Positions 35,656 through 44,436 of a stretch of DNA of 64,000 nt are shown here, piece by piece. Below the pieces are notes generated by a model. It ran no database searches, was not told where the DNA came from, and was given only the letters and a program-made list of their open reading frames with translations. The stretch is from Chloroflexota bacterium (GTDB taxonomy: Bacteria > Chloroflexota > UBA6077 > FW602-bin22 > JAMCVK01): the NCBI GenBank assembly GCA_023475225.1, contig JAMCVK010000038.1, positions 1-64,000 of the forward strand, given 5' to 3'. The translations under genes were made by a program, and so were the position numbers. How positions within the stretch are numbered: the first letter of the stretch is position 1; each line of letters starts with the position of its first letter.

Positions 35656-35757
35656 TTCAGAGGGTTGACGAAGAATTGCTTAACAGTCTCAGAACTTACC
35701 CTTTTGAGGGGTTGTAAAGGATAGTTCATTGCTGATGGGATGGGGAGGTGAAAAGAA

Positions 35758-36678
35758 ATGGCAAACTACGACTTAATCATCGTTGGGGGAGGCCCGGCTG
35801 GGTTAACGGCTGGGATTTACGCCTGTCGAAGTAGACTTAACACCCTTCTTATCGAGAAGGGGTTGCCTGGGGGTCAAACAGCAACTATCGAGCGTATCGA
35901 GAACTACCCGGGCTTTGAGGAGATCAGTGGACTGGAGCTTTCCAATCGCCTGGAATCCCAGGCCAAGCGTTTTGGCTTGGAGATAACCCTTGAGGAGGTG
36001 ACGAGTTTAGCTGTGCAGGAGGAGCGCCGTCTCGTCTTTGCGGTGGGAGAGCGGTACGAAGCCAAGGCGGTCATCATTGCTAGCGGGGCTCAGCCAACCA
36101 AACTCGGTGTGCCAGGGGAGGAGGAGTACCGTGGGAGAGGTGTTTCCTATTGTGCCACGTGTGATGGGGCCTTTTTTGAGGGGGCGAGGGTGGCTGTTGT
36201 TGGTGGTGGCGACTCGGCTATCCAGGAGGCTGATTATCTGACGCGGTTCGCCAGCAAGCTAATCGTAATCCACCGTCGTGACGCTCTAAGGGCCACGAAG
36301 GTCCTTCAGGAGCGCGCCCTGGCTAATCCTAAAATAGAGTTTCGCTGGAACAGCGTGGTCGAGGAGATTCAAGGTAATGACATGGTGACCAAGTTGATCC
36401 TGCGGAATGTAAAGGATGGGACGCGAGGGGAGTTGCCTGTAGATGGTGTCTTCGTCTATGTAGGCATTCGTCCCAATACGGAGTTCCTGCGCGGCACCGT
36501 TGACCTGGACCCACAGGGTTACATTGTGACTAATGCGCGAATGGAGACTAATGTGCCTGGCGTCTACGCCGCGGGTGATGTGCGCCAAAAGCACCTACGC
36601 CAGATCGTCACTGCCGCGGCCGATGGGGCCATCGCTGCTATGGCCGCCGATCACTATCTCGCCACTCAAAGAAAATAG
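35758..36678 (+). CDS. trxB: thioredoxin reductase
   Basis: 306-residue flavoprotein that reduces thioredoxin with NADPH. FAD site VGGGPAGLTAGIYA, redox pair CATC in SYCATCDGAFF, NAD(P) site VGGGDSAIQEADYL, C-terminal FAD contact GVYAAGDVRQKHLRQ. Ribosome site GGGGAGGTG precedes ATG 35758. It could feed the thioredoxin of the Grd operon at 59.5 kb, since no reductase gene is present there; that is an inference. Confidence 0.93.
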   Translation: MANYDLIIVGGGPAGLTAGIYACRSRLNTLLIEKGLPGGQTATIERIENYPGFEEISGLELSNRLESQAKRFGLEITLEEVTSLAVQEERRLVFAVGERYEAKAVIIASGAQPTKLGVPGEEEYRGRGVSYCATCDGAFFEGARVAVVGGGDSAIQEADYLTRFASKLIVIHRRDALRATKVLQERALANPKIEFRWNSVVEEIQGNDMVTKLILRNVKDGTRGELPVDGVFVYVGIRPNTEFLRGTVDLDPQGYIVTNARMETNVPGVYAAGDVRQKHLRQIVTAAADGAIAAMAADHYLATQRK

Positions 36679-36685
36679 CGTTAGA

Positions 36686-37003
36686 GGCCGCTGCCTCGGG
36701 AGGTCAAGGGTCCTAGGACTCTGCCCTAACGATTTTCCCCTCTTCTCTTGCGGGACGAGGTGTGTCCGCCCTTGGCGGACGGGAGAGAGGGAGAGGGAGA
36801 GGGTGTTCCTTGATATAACAGCCACAGCCTGTTACTATTTAGTAGGATAGCATCATAGATGTACCCTAAAGTTAGTTTTGATCTTACAGCAGAGGTGGGG
36901 TTACTAGGATGTGGTGGTTAAAGGCGTGCCCTAAATGTGGGGGCGATTTAATGGAAGAGCACGACCATTATGGCAAATATATAAAATGTTTTCAGGGCGG
37001 AAG
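36686..37003. repeat. direct repeat (left copy) with mosaic repeat copy D
   Basis: 36686-36802 carries mosaic-repeat blocks. 36803-37003 matches 40946-41117 in the same orientation: both hold GTACCCT, a GAGGTGGGGTTACT ribosome-site block and the first codons of a zinc-ribbon gene up to AATATATAAAATGTTTTCAG. The two copies bracket the transketolase, RuBisCO-like and PfpI-like genes. Confidence 0.8.
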
Positions 37004-37034
37004 AACTGCGCAAAGAGCACAAAAGTGCCTGTAA
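36909..37034 (+). pseudogene. broken copy of the zinc-ribbon gene at 41.0 kb
   Basis: 41 codons. The first 29 residues repeat those of the intact gene at 41036 almost exactly (CPKCGGDLMEEHDHYGKYIK), with one extra Trp. At CFQCGR the fourth metal-binding Cys is replaced by Gly (CFQGGR), and similarity stops at that point. A stop follows 10 codons later. The ribosome site is retained, so a short peptide could still be made, but the zinc site is incomplete. Confidence 0.75.
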
Positions 37035-37048
37035 CACAGGGCTGAGTC

Positions 37049-37975
37049 GTGAGTGTGATGGCGATATCTGAAGAGGTTCTAAGCTGGCAAGATAGAGCTC
37101 GGCGTGTTGCCTGGGGCATCCGCAAGCGTGTACTAGAGCACACTATCGCCAGCAACGGCGGCTATCTCAGCCAGGCCTGTTCTTCAGCTGAAATCCTGGC
37201 TACTCTTTATATCAAAGTTATGAAGCTGGGGCCAAGTCAGGCGCCTATGCTCCCCCCGCCGTTTCCTGGCGTTCCTGGCAAGGATAATCCTCATTACTTC
37301 ACTGGAGCGGGCTATAATGGACCAAAGGCTCCTGACTTGGATCGTTTCTTCCTTTCCCCTGCGCACTACGCTCTTGCCCTTTATGCCACGCTCATCGAAG
37401 TTGGCCGTATGGCTCCTGAAGGCCTGGCCATGTTCAACAAAGATGGTAGCTCGGTGGAGATGATCGGGGCAGAACATTCGCCGGGCATGGAGGTCACCTG
37501 CGGCTCTCTCGGCCAGACACTCAGCCAGGCCGCTGGCATCGCCCTAGCGCGCAAGCTGCATGGCGAGACCGGGCGCGTGTGGGTGTTCATGTCCGATGGT
37601 GAGTTCCAGTCGGGCCAGACGTGGGAAGCAATGCAGGTCCTCCCCTTCTACAATCTGGACAATGTGGGCGTCTATGTGGACGTGAATGGCCAACAGTGCG
37701 ACGGCAAGATGGAAGATGTGATGAGGATTGAACCCCTTCGGAGTCGAGCAGAGGCTTTTGGGGCGCGTGTCTTTCAGGTGGATGGGCACGATGTAAATGC
37801 ATTGGCTGCCCCTGCTGAAATGCCTACGGACGGCAGGCCGCTTGTTATCCTTGCCTATACCAATCCCTGCCAGGGCATCGGCCTGCTAGAGGCACGCCGT
37901 CCAAGACTACACTACGTGCGCTTCAAGGACGAAGAAGAACGCGCAAAGTACGCGGCCGTCCTGGCAAAAATGTAG
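37049..37975 (+). CDS. split transketolase, N-terminal subunit
   Basis: 308 residues, the thiamine-diphosphate-binding half. Motifs: CGSLGQTLSQAAGIALARK, the ThDP/metal region FMSDGEFQSGQTWEAM and VDVNGQQCDG. With the next gene it forms a two-protein transketolase moving two-carbon units between sugar phosphates. Split transketolases are also the AptA/AptB enzyme of D-apiose catabolism, which is notable because a RuBisCO-like gene follows. Start could be GTG 37049 or ATG 37058; no strong ribosome site. It begins right after the left direct repeat. Confidence 0.88.
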   Translation: MSVMAISEEVLSWQDRARRVAWGIRKRVLEHTIASNGGYLSQACSSAEILATLYIKVMKLGPSQAPMLPPPFPGVPGKDNPHYFTGAGYNGPKAPDLDRFFLSPAHYALALYATLIEVGRMAPEGLAMFNKDGSSVEMIGAEHSPGMEVTCGSLGQTLSQAAGIALARKLHGETGRVWVFMSDGEFQSGQTWEAMQVLPFYNLDNVGVYVDVNGQQCDGKMEDVMRIEPLRSRAEAFGARVFQVDGHDVNALAAPAEMPTDGRPLVILAYTNPCQGIGLLEARRPRLHYVRFKDEEERAKYAAVLAKM

Positions 37976-38010
37976 CTGCGGGAAACTCTCAAGACTAGGA
38001 TCGGTGCTCT

Positions 38011-39018
38011 ATGGAAGTCATGTCACGTGTACACGCTCGCAACCTGGTCGAGTGGGCTAGGGATAAGCCGGAAGTGGTTGTGCTCTCCGCTGACCTGACT
38101 GGCTCGACGGAGATCGATCTCTTCCGCGATGCCTACCCCGACCGCTTCTTTTCGATGGGCATGGCTGAGCAGAATATGATGAGCTTCGCTGGCGGGTTGG
38201 CCCGCGAGGGATTCTACCCCTTTGTGCACACCTTCGCCGTGTTTATTTACCGACGGGCGTATGACCAAATTGCTGCCTCCATCGCCTACCCCAATCTGCC
38301 GGTGCGCATTTTTGGTTTCCTGCCCGGTGTTACTACACCAGGTGGCGCTACTCATCAGGCAATCGAAGATATTGCCGTGATGTGTGCCCTGCCCAACATG
38401 ACGATTCTAGAGGTTGGTGATGCCACCGATGTAGAAACGATGCTGGATGTGGCGCAGTCGATCAATGGCCCGCTGTATGTGCGCATGCTGCGTGGTGAAA
38501 TTCCGCGCCTCTTCTCCAAAACTGAGCCATTACGTCTGGGCCAGGCACGTATACTGAGCACCGGCGCCGACATCGTCCTGTTCTCCTCGGGCATCTGTAC
38601 CGAAGAAGCTATGCGGGCCACTCAGGCGTTGGCCGCCCGAGGCGTTTCGGTTCAGCATATGCATATCTCCACACTCAAACCCTTCAAGGACCCGGCTGTG
38701 CTTGAGGCTGCCGCCCAAGCGCGCTATGGTATGATAACGATGGAGAATCACACCATCCTTGGCGGACTGGGCACCTGTGTAGCCGAAATGATGGCCGAAG
38801 CTGGCATAGGCAAAAGGCTGGTTAGGGTTGGCATCAGAGATACTTTCCTCCACGGGGCCAGCAGACCGTACTTGATGAAGAAGTACGGCTTGGATGCCAT
38901 GGCCCTCATCCGCGCAGTCGAAAAACTGCTCGACACGACCTTTGGCATCACAGAAGCGGACCTGGCGGCCATCCGTCTCGAATCTGTGCACAGCGCAGCG
39001 AAGGCAGAAGCGCTCTGA
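38011..39018 (+). CDS. split transketolase, C-terminal subunit
   Basis: 335 residues covering the pyrimidine-binding and C-terminal domains. The catalytic Glu is in MGMAEQNMMSFAGGLARE; TTPGGATHQAIEDIA and GISHYTLFG-unrelated transketolase blocks LYVRMLRGE and TMENHTILGGLG follow. ATG 38011 lies 35 bases after the N-terminal subunit stop. Its TGA stop overlaps the ATG of the RuBisCO-like gene (TGATG), so the three genes are coupled. The C-terminal subunit is slightly longer than usual, with an extra tail after residue 305. Confidence 0.88.
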   Translation: MEVMSRVHARNLVEWARDKPEVVVLSADLTGSTEIDLFRDAYPDRFFSMGMAEQNMMSFAGGLAREGFYPFVHTFAVFIYRRAYDQIAASIAYPNLPVRIFGFLPGVTTPGGATHQAIEDIAVMCALPNMTILEVGDATDVETMLDVAQSINGPLYVRMLRGEIPRLFSKTEPLRLGQARILSTGADIVLFSSGICTEEAMRATQALAARGVSVQHMHISTLKPFKDPAVLEAAAQARYGMITMENHTILGGLGTCVAEMMAEAGIGKRLVRVGIRDTFLHGASRPYLMKKYGLDAMALIRAVEKLLDTTFGITEADLAAIRLESVHSAAKAEAL

Positions 39019-40160
39019 TGCTATCCGCCATGGCTTTGGCGCTATCTGGGGAGCGCTTCAGAGTAGTCTATCGTCTAACTGGCGACGAAAGCGACGCCCG
39101 CGCCAAAGCGGAGGATATCTGTCTAGAGCAGACCGTCGAATTCCCAAGTGACCTTGTCCCGGCAGGCCCCATTCGGGACCACATCGTTGGGCGCATCGAG
39201 TCTTTCGAGGCGCTTGGCCCAGGTCATTTTGAGGCGGTAGTCAGCTTTGCTATTGAGACAGTTGGGCTCGAGCTAACCCAGCTCATCAGCGTTATCTTTG
39301 GCAACATCAGCCTCAAGCCAGGCATTCGCGTTGAGCGCCTGGAACTGCCCGAACGTTTACTGCAGGTGTTCAAAGGTCCGCGTTTTGGGCGGGAGGGATT
39401 GCGAGCTGGGCTGGGCGTGCCTGAACGACCCTTGCTGTGCACTGCGCTCAAACCTATGGGGCTTTCAGCCAAAGAACTGGCCCAGTTAGCCTACCAGTTT
39501 GCCCTGGGTGGAATTGACATCATCAAGGACGATCACGGGTTGGCAGATCAACCGTTCGCCCCTTATCGGGAACGCCTACAACGCTGTGTTGAAGCAGTGG
39601 AGCGGGCCAATCGGGAGACTGGGCAAAAGTGTATCTATGTGCCAAACATTACCGCGCCTGATGATGAGATTGTAGAAAAGGCTTTGTTTGCCAGGCAGAC
39701 AGGTGCAGGCGGTCTACTCATCGCGCCTGGCTTGACTGGCTTGGATACCATGCGCCGTTTGGCTGACGACGACCGCATCGCTCTGCCCATCGTGAGTCAT
39801 CCGGCTTTCCAGGGCAGCTTCGTCACCAGCCCTGATAGTGGTATCTCTCACTACACGCTCTTCGGCCAGATGGCTAGGTTAGCTGGCGCCGACGCCAGTA
39901 TCTTTCCCAACTATGGCGGTCGGTTCGCATTTAACCGTGAGGAATGCCGAAGCATCGCTGCGGGCACGGCTGTGTCCATGGGACATATCAAGCCTATTTT
40001 CCCTACGCCCGGTGGCGGCATGAGCCTATCGCGTGTGCCCGAGATGCTGGGAATCTACGGGCGTGAGGTCATCTTCCTGATCGGTGGGGGACTGCACAAG
40101 CATGGCCCCGATCTGGTGGAAAACTGCCGCTATTTCCGTCAGTTGGTCGAAGAGATGTAA
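39018..40160 (+). CDS. RuBisCO-like protein (form IV large-subunit homologue)
   Basis: 380 residues with a RuBisCO large-subunit fold but not a CO2-fixing enzyme. The catalytic Lys segment is TALKPMGLS. The carbamylated-Lys segment reads GGIDIIKDDHGLADQ, with His where true RuBisCO has the metal-binding Glu (KDDE). The C-terminal phosphate loop PTPGGGMS is kept. Known RuBisCO-like proteins act in methylthioribulose-phosphate isomerisation or in D-apionate catabolism (OiaX). Coupling to a split transketolase fits sugar-acid breakdown better than methionine salvage, but no dedicated kinase or isomerase lies alongside. Confidence 0.9.
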   Translation: MLSAMALALSGERFRVVYRLTGDESDARAKAEDICLEQTVEFPSDLVPAGPIRDHIVGRIESFEALGPGHFEAVVSFAIETVGLELTQLISVIFGNISLKPGIRVERLELPERLLQVFKGPRFGREGLRAGLGVPERPLLCTALKPMGLSAKELAQLAYQFALGGIDIIKDDHGLADQPFAPYRERLQRCVEAVERANRETGQKCIYVPNITAPDDEIVEKALFARQTGAGGLLIAPGLTGLDTMRRLADDDRIALPIVSHPAFQGSFVTSPDSGISHYTLFGQMARLAGADASIFPNYGGRFAFNREECRSIAAGTAVSMGHIKPIFPTPGGGMSLSRVPEMLGIYGREVIFLIGGGLHKHGPDLVENCRYFRQLVEEM

Positions 40161-40207
40161 TCTGCCTTTGGTAGCGCTAAAGACGATATTTCATAAGGAG
40201 GGTGTTG

Positions 40208-40732
40208 ATGACACTGCAAGACAAACGAGTCGCCATTTTAGTGGAGGACGAATTCGAGGATAGCGAACTCCTTGAACCCCTGAAGGCGATGCGCGAGAGA
40301 GGAGCTCAGGTAACTGTGGTTGGTAGCGGCGCTAAGGACACTTATAAGGGGAAAAGAGGCGCTACTATCAGGGCTGATACCACAGCCGATAAGGTGGAAG
40401 CACAGATGTTTGATGCCATCATCGTACCCGGCGGACATGCCCCAGACAAGATGCGCCTCTCCCAGCCGATGATCGACCTGGTGAAGCAAGCCTATGTCCA
40501 AGGCAAGGTGATCGCCGCTATCTGTCATGGGCCGCAGCTCTTAATCTCAGCCGATATACTGCGTGGACACACGCTCACCAGCTGGCTCTCCGTGGCCGTG
40601 GATATAAAGAATGCTGGAGCCAACTGGGTTGATCAGCCCGTGGTCAAGGATGGCAACCTGATCACCTCGCGCAAACCGGCCGACCTGCCTCAGTTTAACC
40701 AGGCCATCATCGAGACCTTAGCCACAGGATAA
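40208..40732 (+). CDS. DJ-1/PfpI family protein
   Basis: 174-residue glutamine-amidotransferase-like protein. The nucleophile elbow AAICHGPQLLI carries the Cys-His pair, the early Glu is in LVEDEFEDSEL, and IIVPGGHAPDKM forms the neighbouring loop. Family members are proteases, glyoxalases or deglycases. ATG 40208 is 6 bases after AAGGAGG. It follows the RuBisCO-like gene by 47 bases and may detoxify reactive carbonyls formed in the sugar pathway, an inference. Confidence 0.87.
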   Translation: MTLQDKRVAILVEDEFEDSELLEPLKAMRERGAQVTVVGSGAKDTYKGKRGATIRADTTADKVEAQMFDAIIVPGGHAPDKMRLSQPMIDLVKQAYVQGKVIAAICHGPQLLISADILRGHTLTSWLSVAVDIKNAGANWVDQPVVKDGNLITSRKPADLPQFNQAIIETLATG

Positions 40733-40744
40733 TATTCCGGCGCG

Positions 40745-41117
40745 GAGATCAAGAAGGGCGCCGCCCTACTGGGATCGTATAGGGATGGAAGCCAATAACC
40801 AGATCCCGTTCTCCCACAGGGATGATCGGGTGGTCCAGGGGGAATCCCTCCATGGAGTCCGCCGAAGGCGGATGCCCTAGCCCCTTCTTTTCCCCCTCTC
40901 CCGTCCTTCCACGGAAGGACGGGAGAGGGGGTCAGGGGCTATCATTGACATAATAGCTAAAGTCTGTTAATATTGAAATAGAATCATGGCTGTACCCTGA
41001 TTAGTTTGGGTTCTATAATGGAGGTGGGGTTACTGATGTGGTTAAAGGCGTGCCCCAAGTGTGGGGGCGATTTGATGGAAGAACACGACCATTATGGCAA
41101 ATATATAAAATGTTTTC
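40745..41117. repeat. direct repeat (right copy) with mosaic repeat copy E
   Basis: 40745-40945 is mosaic repeat with a CCCTCTCCCGTCCTTCCACG/ACGGGAGAGGGGG-type hairpin. 40946-41117 is the right-hand match to 36803-37003 and runs into the intact zinc-ribbon gene. See the left copy for shared blocks. Confidence 0.8.
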
Positions 41118-41299
41118 AGTGTGGACGGATGCTTACTGAGGCCGAGGAATCTCGCTTGCGCGCCTCGGCCGCTTTTCCTATCCCTACGCCTATTCCAGCA
41201 GATATCTCGATGGAGGCTCCAACACGACGGAAGAGGGGACCGAAAAAGCGTCGCCCGGGGGCAATGGGGAAGGAACAAGGGCAGCGTAAAGTAGCTTAA
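41036..41299 (+). CDS. small zinc-ribbon protein
   Basis: 87 residues. An N-terminal ribbon CPKCGGDLM-CFQCGR supplies four Cys ligands, and the tail is basic (RRKRGPKKRRPG). Such proteins may bind nucleic acid; no function is assigned. ATG 41036 follows GGAGGTGGGG. A broken copy with the same upstream sequence lies at 36909. Confidence 0.8.
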   Translation: MWLKACPKCGGDLMEEHDHYGKYIKCFQCGRMLTEAEESRLRASAAFPIPTPIPADISMEAPTRRKRGPKKRRPGAMGKEQGQRKVA

Positions 41300-41388
41300 C
41301 CCTCCATTTCTGTGCCTGTGGTGCGGTCGAGTGCAGATCTTGCCGTGGGGGAAGCGACCCCTATTCCGGCTAAACTTTGAGCTGTTGC

Positions 41389-41841
41389 TTATTTGGAAGC
41401 CGTCTTGATCTTTATCGTCTTGGGCTTGGCTTCCTCGGCCTTGGGTAGATGCAGCCTCAACACGCCATGTTCGAAGGTGGCCTCCGCCTTGTCAGACTGG
41501 ATGGAGGTGGGTATCGTCAATTCGCGATAGAAGCGGCCATAACGCTGCTCACGGCGAATGTAATCCTCCCGCTTTATCTCCTGCTCGGCTTTGCGTTCGC
41601 CTTTGATGCACACTGTGTTGCCCGTGATGCTGATGTCGATATCCTCAGGCTTAACCCCCGGAACAGGCGCTTCAAGGATGATCTCGTTGGGCGTCTCGTA
41701 CATATCTACAGTCAGCAGCTGCTCACCGGCGAATTCCCTCGGCCAGAAGGGCGGTCTGATGAAGCTCTCCTCGAAGAGGCGATCCATTGCCTCTCGCAGT
41801 GACACTAATTCTCGAAACGGTTCCCAGCGTGTTATAGACAT
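41389..41841 (-). CDS. small heat shock protein, Hsp20 family
   Basis: About 150 residues. N-terminal MSITRWEPFRELVSLREAMDRLF, the alpha-crystallin domain with GVKPEDIDISITGNTVCIKG and a terminal block FEHGVLRLHLPKAEEAKPK. It holds unfolded proteins during stress. ATG 41841 is preceded by AAAGGAGG. No CIRCE element was recognised. Confidence 0.92.
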   Translation of the reverse strand: MSITRWEPFRELVSLREAMDRLFEESFIRPPFWPREFAGEQLLTVDMYETPNEIILEAPVPGVKPEDIDISITGNTVCIKGERKAEQEIKREDYIRREQRYGRFYRELTIPTSIQSDKAEATFEHGVLRLHLPKAEEAKPKTIKIKTASK

Positions 41842-41914
41842 TTGCTTTTTACCTCCTTTTCTCAACAAGATGAGGGTGATTTTATTATGGCCGCTTCCCC
41901 CGTCTCATTGGTGA

Positions 41915-42365
41915 AAGGTGCCCTCACCCCCGCTGGCTTTGCAGGAGGCAGCTAGGGGCTACGTGGTGATTACCCCTACTGGAGAACAGCCCAGTCCCCC
42001 TGTCTACCACGGGCAGGCCATCAGAAAGGCTTCGCCCCTCTGCGCTCCTGGTCAACCGTGGGAGGGAGTTGAACCTTCCCCCACAATCCATATTATAACA
42101 AAGCTCTCGGAGACCTTCAATCTAGCGTGTTCAGAGAGCGTCGAATATCTCCCTTCAAACCCCCCGCAGGGGATTCAAGGTAGCCCTGCAGGCTTTTTGT
42201 ATTCTGGGGCACCCTCACCCCCTGACCCCCTCTCCCGCAAAGCGGGAGAGGGGGTAAAGAGAGCTAGGGCGGAGCCCTAGGACCCTCCCAGAAGGGATGT
42301 CCCCCCTTCTGGACTACCCCCTGCAGGAGGGTGGATCTAGGCTGTATTCCGCTTCACTCCAAGTG
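41915..42365. repeat. mosaic palindromic intergenic repeat, copy F
   Basis: Most of the gap between hsp20 and the DUF72 gene. From about 42150 it repeats blocks of copy G: AACCCCCCGCAGGGG, TTCAAGGTAGCCCTGCAGGC, a CTCCCGCAAAGCGGGAG hairpin, AGGGCGGAGCCCTAGGA and an AGAAGG/CCTTCT pair. 41915-42150 is less repetitive and has no gene I can support. Confidence 0.65.
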
Positions 42366-42384
42366 TCAGCTGCACCCCCTTGGC

Positions 42385-43110
42385 TCAACGGCCAGTTAAC
42401 ATAGCCATCAGCTTCCTGGCGTTAGATACAGCGTAGCCCTCGGCATCATTATTAAAATAGACGTAAACCTGAATGTTTTGTCTTACGTATTCCTTGATCC
42501 TCTGGGCCCAAATCTCGAGCTCCTCGTCGGAGTAGCCGATGGAATATGCCCCGCCATGCATCCGGATGTAGGTAAAATCGGCGGTGAGCTGCAAGTCCAG
42601 AGGCATGGTCGGATGATCAGGGAGACAAAGGGCACAATTGTGTTCACGTAGGGTGGCATAGACATTGAAACTTAGCCAGCTCGGGTGGCGGAATTCGAAG
42701 GCGTAACGCCGATTTGGTGGCAGTAGATTCAGGAAGGCTGAGAGACGCTCGATGTTCTTTCCCCAGTGGGGCGGGAACTGGAAGAGAATTACCCCCATCT
42801 TTGACCCGAGCCCGGCCGCGTTCTCCAGAAAACGTCCTAGCGGTTCCGCACAGTTAAGTAGCCGCTTGATGTGGGAGAGGTAACGACTGGCCTTGACAGC
42901 AAAGACGAAATCCTCGGGCGTTTGTTCCCGCCATGACTCGAAGTTAGCCCGGCTCGGGAGGTGATAGAAGGAATAGTTGATCTCCACGGTGGGGAAATGC
43001 GCTGTGTAAAATCTAAGTTGCTGGGCCTGCGGCAGCCCTTCAGGGTAAAAGATACCTTTCCAATGCTCGTAGACCCAACCAGAGGTGCCGATGAGAGGGT
43101 TGGTGTCCAT
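42385..43110 (-). CDS. DUF72 family TIM-barrel protein
   Basis: 241 residues. Conserved start LIGTSGWVYEHWKGIFYPEG, then FYTAHFPTVEINYSFYHLP, FVFAVKASRYLSHIKRL, LFQFPPHWGKN, AFEFRHPSW and YVYFNNDAEGYAVSNA. The family (YecE) is widespread and structurally a TIM barrel, with no confirmed activity. Single gene flanked by a repeat and dnaN. Confidence 0.9.
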   Translation of the reverse strand: MDTNPLIGTSGWVYEHWKGIFYPEGLPQAQQLRFYTAHFPTVEINYSFYHLPSRANFESWREQTPEDFVFAVKASRYLSHIKRLLNCAEPLGRFLENAAGLGSKMGVILFQFPPHWGKNIERLSAFLNLLPPNRRYAFEFRHPSWLSFNVYATLREHNCALCLPDHPTMPLDLQLTADFTYIRMHGGAYSIGYSDEELEIWAQRIKEYVRQNIQVYVYFNNDAEGYAVSNARKLMAMLTGR

Positions 43111-43251
43111 CAGGCTCTTCCTTAACCATAGCCAAACCAGGCAATGACTTGGCTATGGCCATTATAAGCCTAGTGTAGGATGTACGTCAATGGATCGGGT
43201 GCCTGGGGCTGGCGCCAGGCTGATGGGTTAGAAGGCGCCTGAAGGATGGCC

Positions 43252-44385
43252 CTATCGTGTAGTATGCATGGGCATAATGATGTGGATATAGTCCTCACTG
43301 CTGACCGGTCGTATCACCCCCGGGCTGGAGGGGCTTGTTACCTCCAGGGCGACCTGACCACCCCCCAGGACCCCCAGGACATCGGACAGATACTTGGCGT
43401 TAAAGGCAATCTGTAGGCCTTCTCCCTCCACGATGGCGTCTATGCCTCCCACGGTATCGCCGATCTCCGCTGCCGTAGCGGTAACGATAATCTTGCCTGG
43501 TGTCAGCTCCTCACCCGGCACTAGTTGCAGCCGAACTATATTGGCCCCATCGCGGGCAAAGAGGGAAGCGATCTTGGCCGCACTGAGGAAATCAGACCGA
43601 CCTAAGACGGCACGGGTTGTATACCGTTGAGGGATGACCTGTTGGTAGTTCGGGAAATTACCCTCAATCAGGCGGGAAACTAAATCGACGTTGCTCAGGT
43701 GGAAAAGCACCTGGGTCTTGTTCGGGGTGACTGTGATCTCGACCGGTTCCTCCTCGCCGCTCAGGATACGCGCTAGCTCCTGCAAGGCGCGGGCTGGTAC
43801 GATGATAGACAGGGGTTGAGGTACCACTTGATCCAGGTTTACCTTGCGGACAGCCAAACGGAAGCCATCCGCCGCGGCTAGGGTTAAGGCCTCGCCCTCA
43901 AAGTTGGCCAGAACGCCGGCCAGGACGGGCCGGCTATCATCAGTGGCGGCAGCGAAAGCTACTTGGTTGATGGCCTCGTGGAGCAGTCCAGGCTCCACAG
44001 TTACGGTCGCCTTATCACCGATCTTCGGAATAGGAGGAAACTCCTCGGCATCTATGCCCTTCATGTTGGCTTCGTACCGAGCGCATCTCATGTTGAGGGA
44101 CCGTGTCTGAGCGTTGAGAGTCATTTCGATCTTGTCGGGAGGCAGAGAGTTGACGAACTCGGTTAGAAGTCGAGCGGGGATGGTGATGGCTCCCTCCTCC
44201 TCTACCTTGGCTCCGATCCAACAGGTGATGCCTATCTCCAGGTTAGTGGCAGCCATCTTCAGACGTGACTCCTCGGTGGACAGCAGGATGTTGCTCGTAA
44301 TGGGGAGTGTACTTCTGGTGGGTACAGCCCGGCCTACGACGGATAGCCCTTTAGCCAGGTTCTCTTGTAAGCAGGAAACTTTCAC
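43252..44385 (-). CDS. dnaN: DNA polymerase III beta subunit (sliding clamp)
   Basis: 377 residues from GTG 44385, which has AGGAGG nine bases upstream and gives the classical N-terminus MKVSCLQENL; a TTG three codons earlier is weaker. Three clamp domains follow, with DSRPVLAGVLANFEG and the C-terminal YIHIIMPMHTTR, matching the usual HIIMPM-type ending. It encircles DNA and tethers the polymerase. It is not next to dnaA or recF here; a truncated membrane-protein gene precedes it. Confidence 0.95.
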   Translation of the reverse strand: MKVSCLQENLAKGLSVVGRAVPTRSTLPITSNILLSTEESRLKMAATNLEIGITCWIGAKVEEEGAITIPARLLTEFVNSLPPDKIEMTLNAQTRSLNMRCARYEANMKGIDAEEFPPIPKIGDKATVTVEPGLLHEAINQVAFAAATDDSRPVLAGVLANFEGEALTLAAADGFRLAVRKVNLDQVVPQPLSIIVPARALQELARILSGEEEPVEITVTPNKTQVLFHLSNVDLVSRLIEGNFPNYQQVIPQRYTTRAVLGRSDFLSAAKIASLFARDGANIVRLQLVPGEELTPGKIIVTATAAEIGDTVGGIDAIVEGEGLQIAFNAKYLSDVLGVLGGGQVALEVTSPSSPGVIRPVSSEDYIHIIMPMHTTR

Positions 44386-44436
44386 GGTCTCCAACCTCCT
44401 CTATATCCTAACAGGAGATGCCTCTCTCGCATTAGC

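Noticed and set aside
36909-37034. Functional zinc-ribbon gene before the transketolase genes
   Set aside because: The fourth metal ligand is lost and similarity ends abruptly, so it is better read as a broken duplicate.
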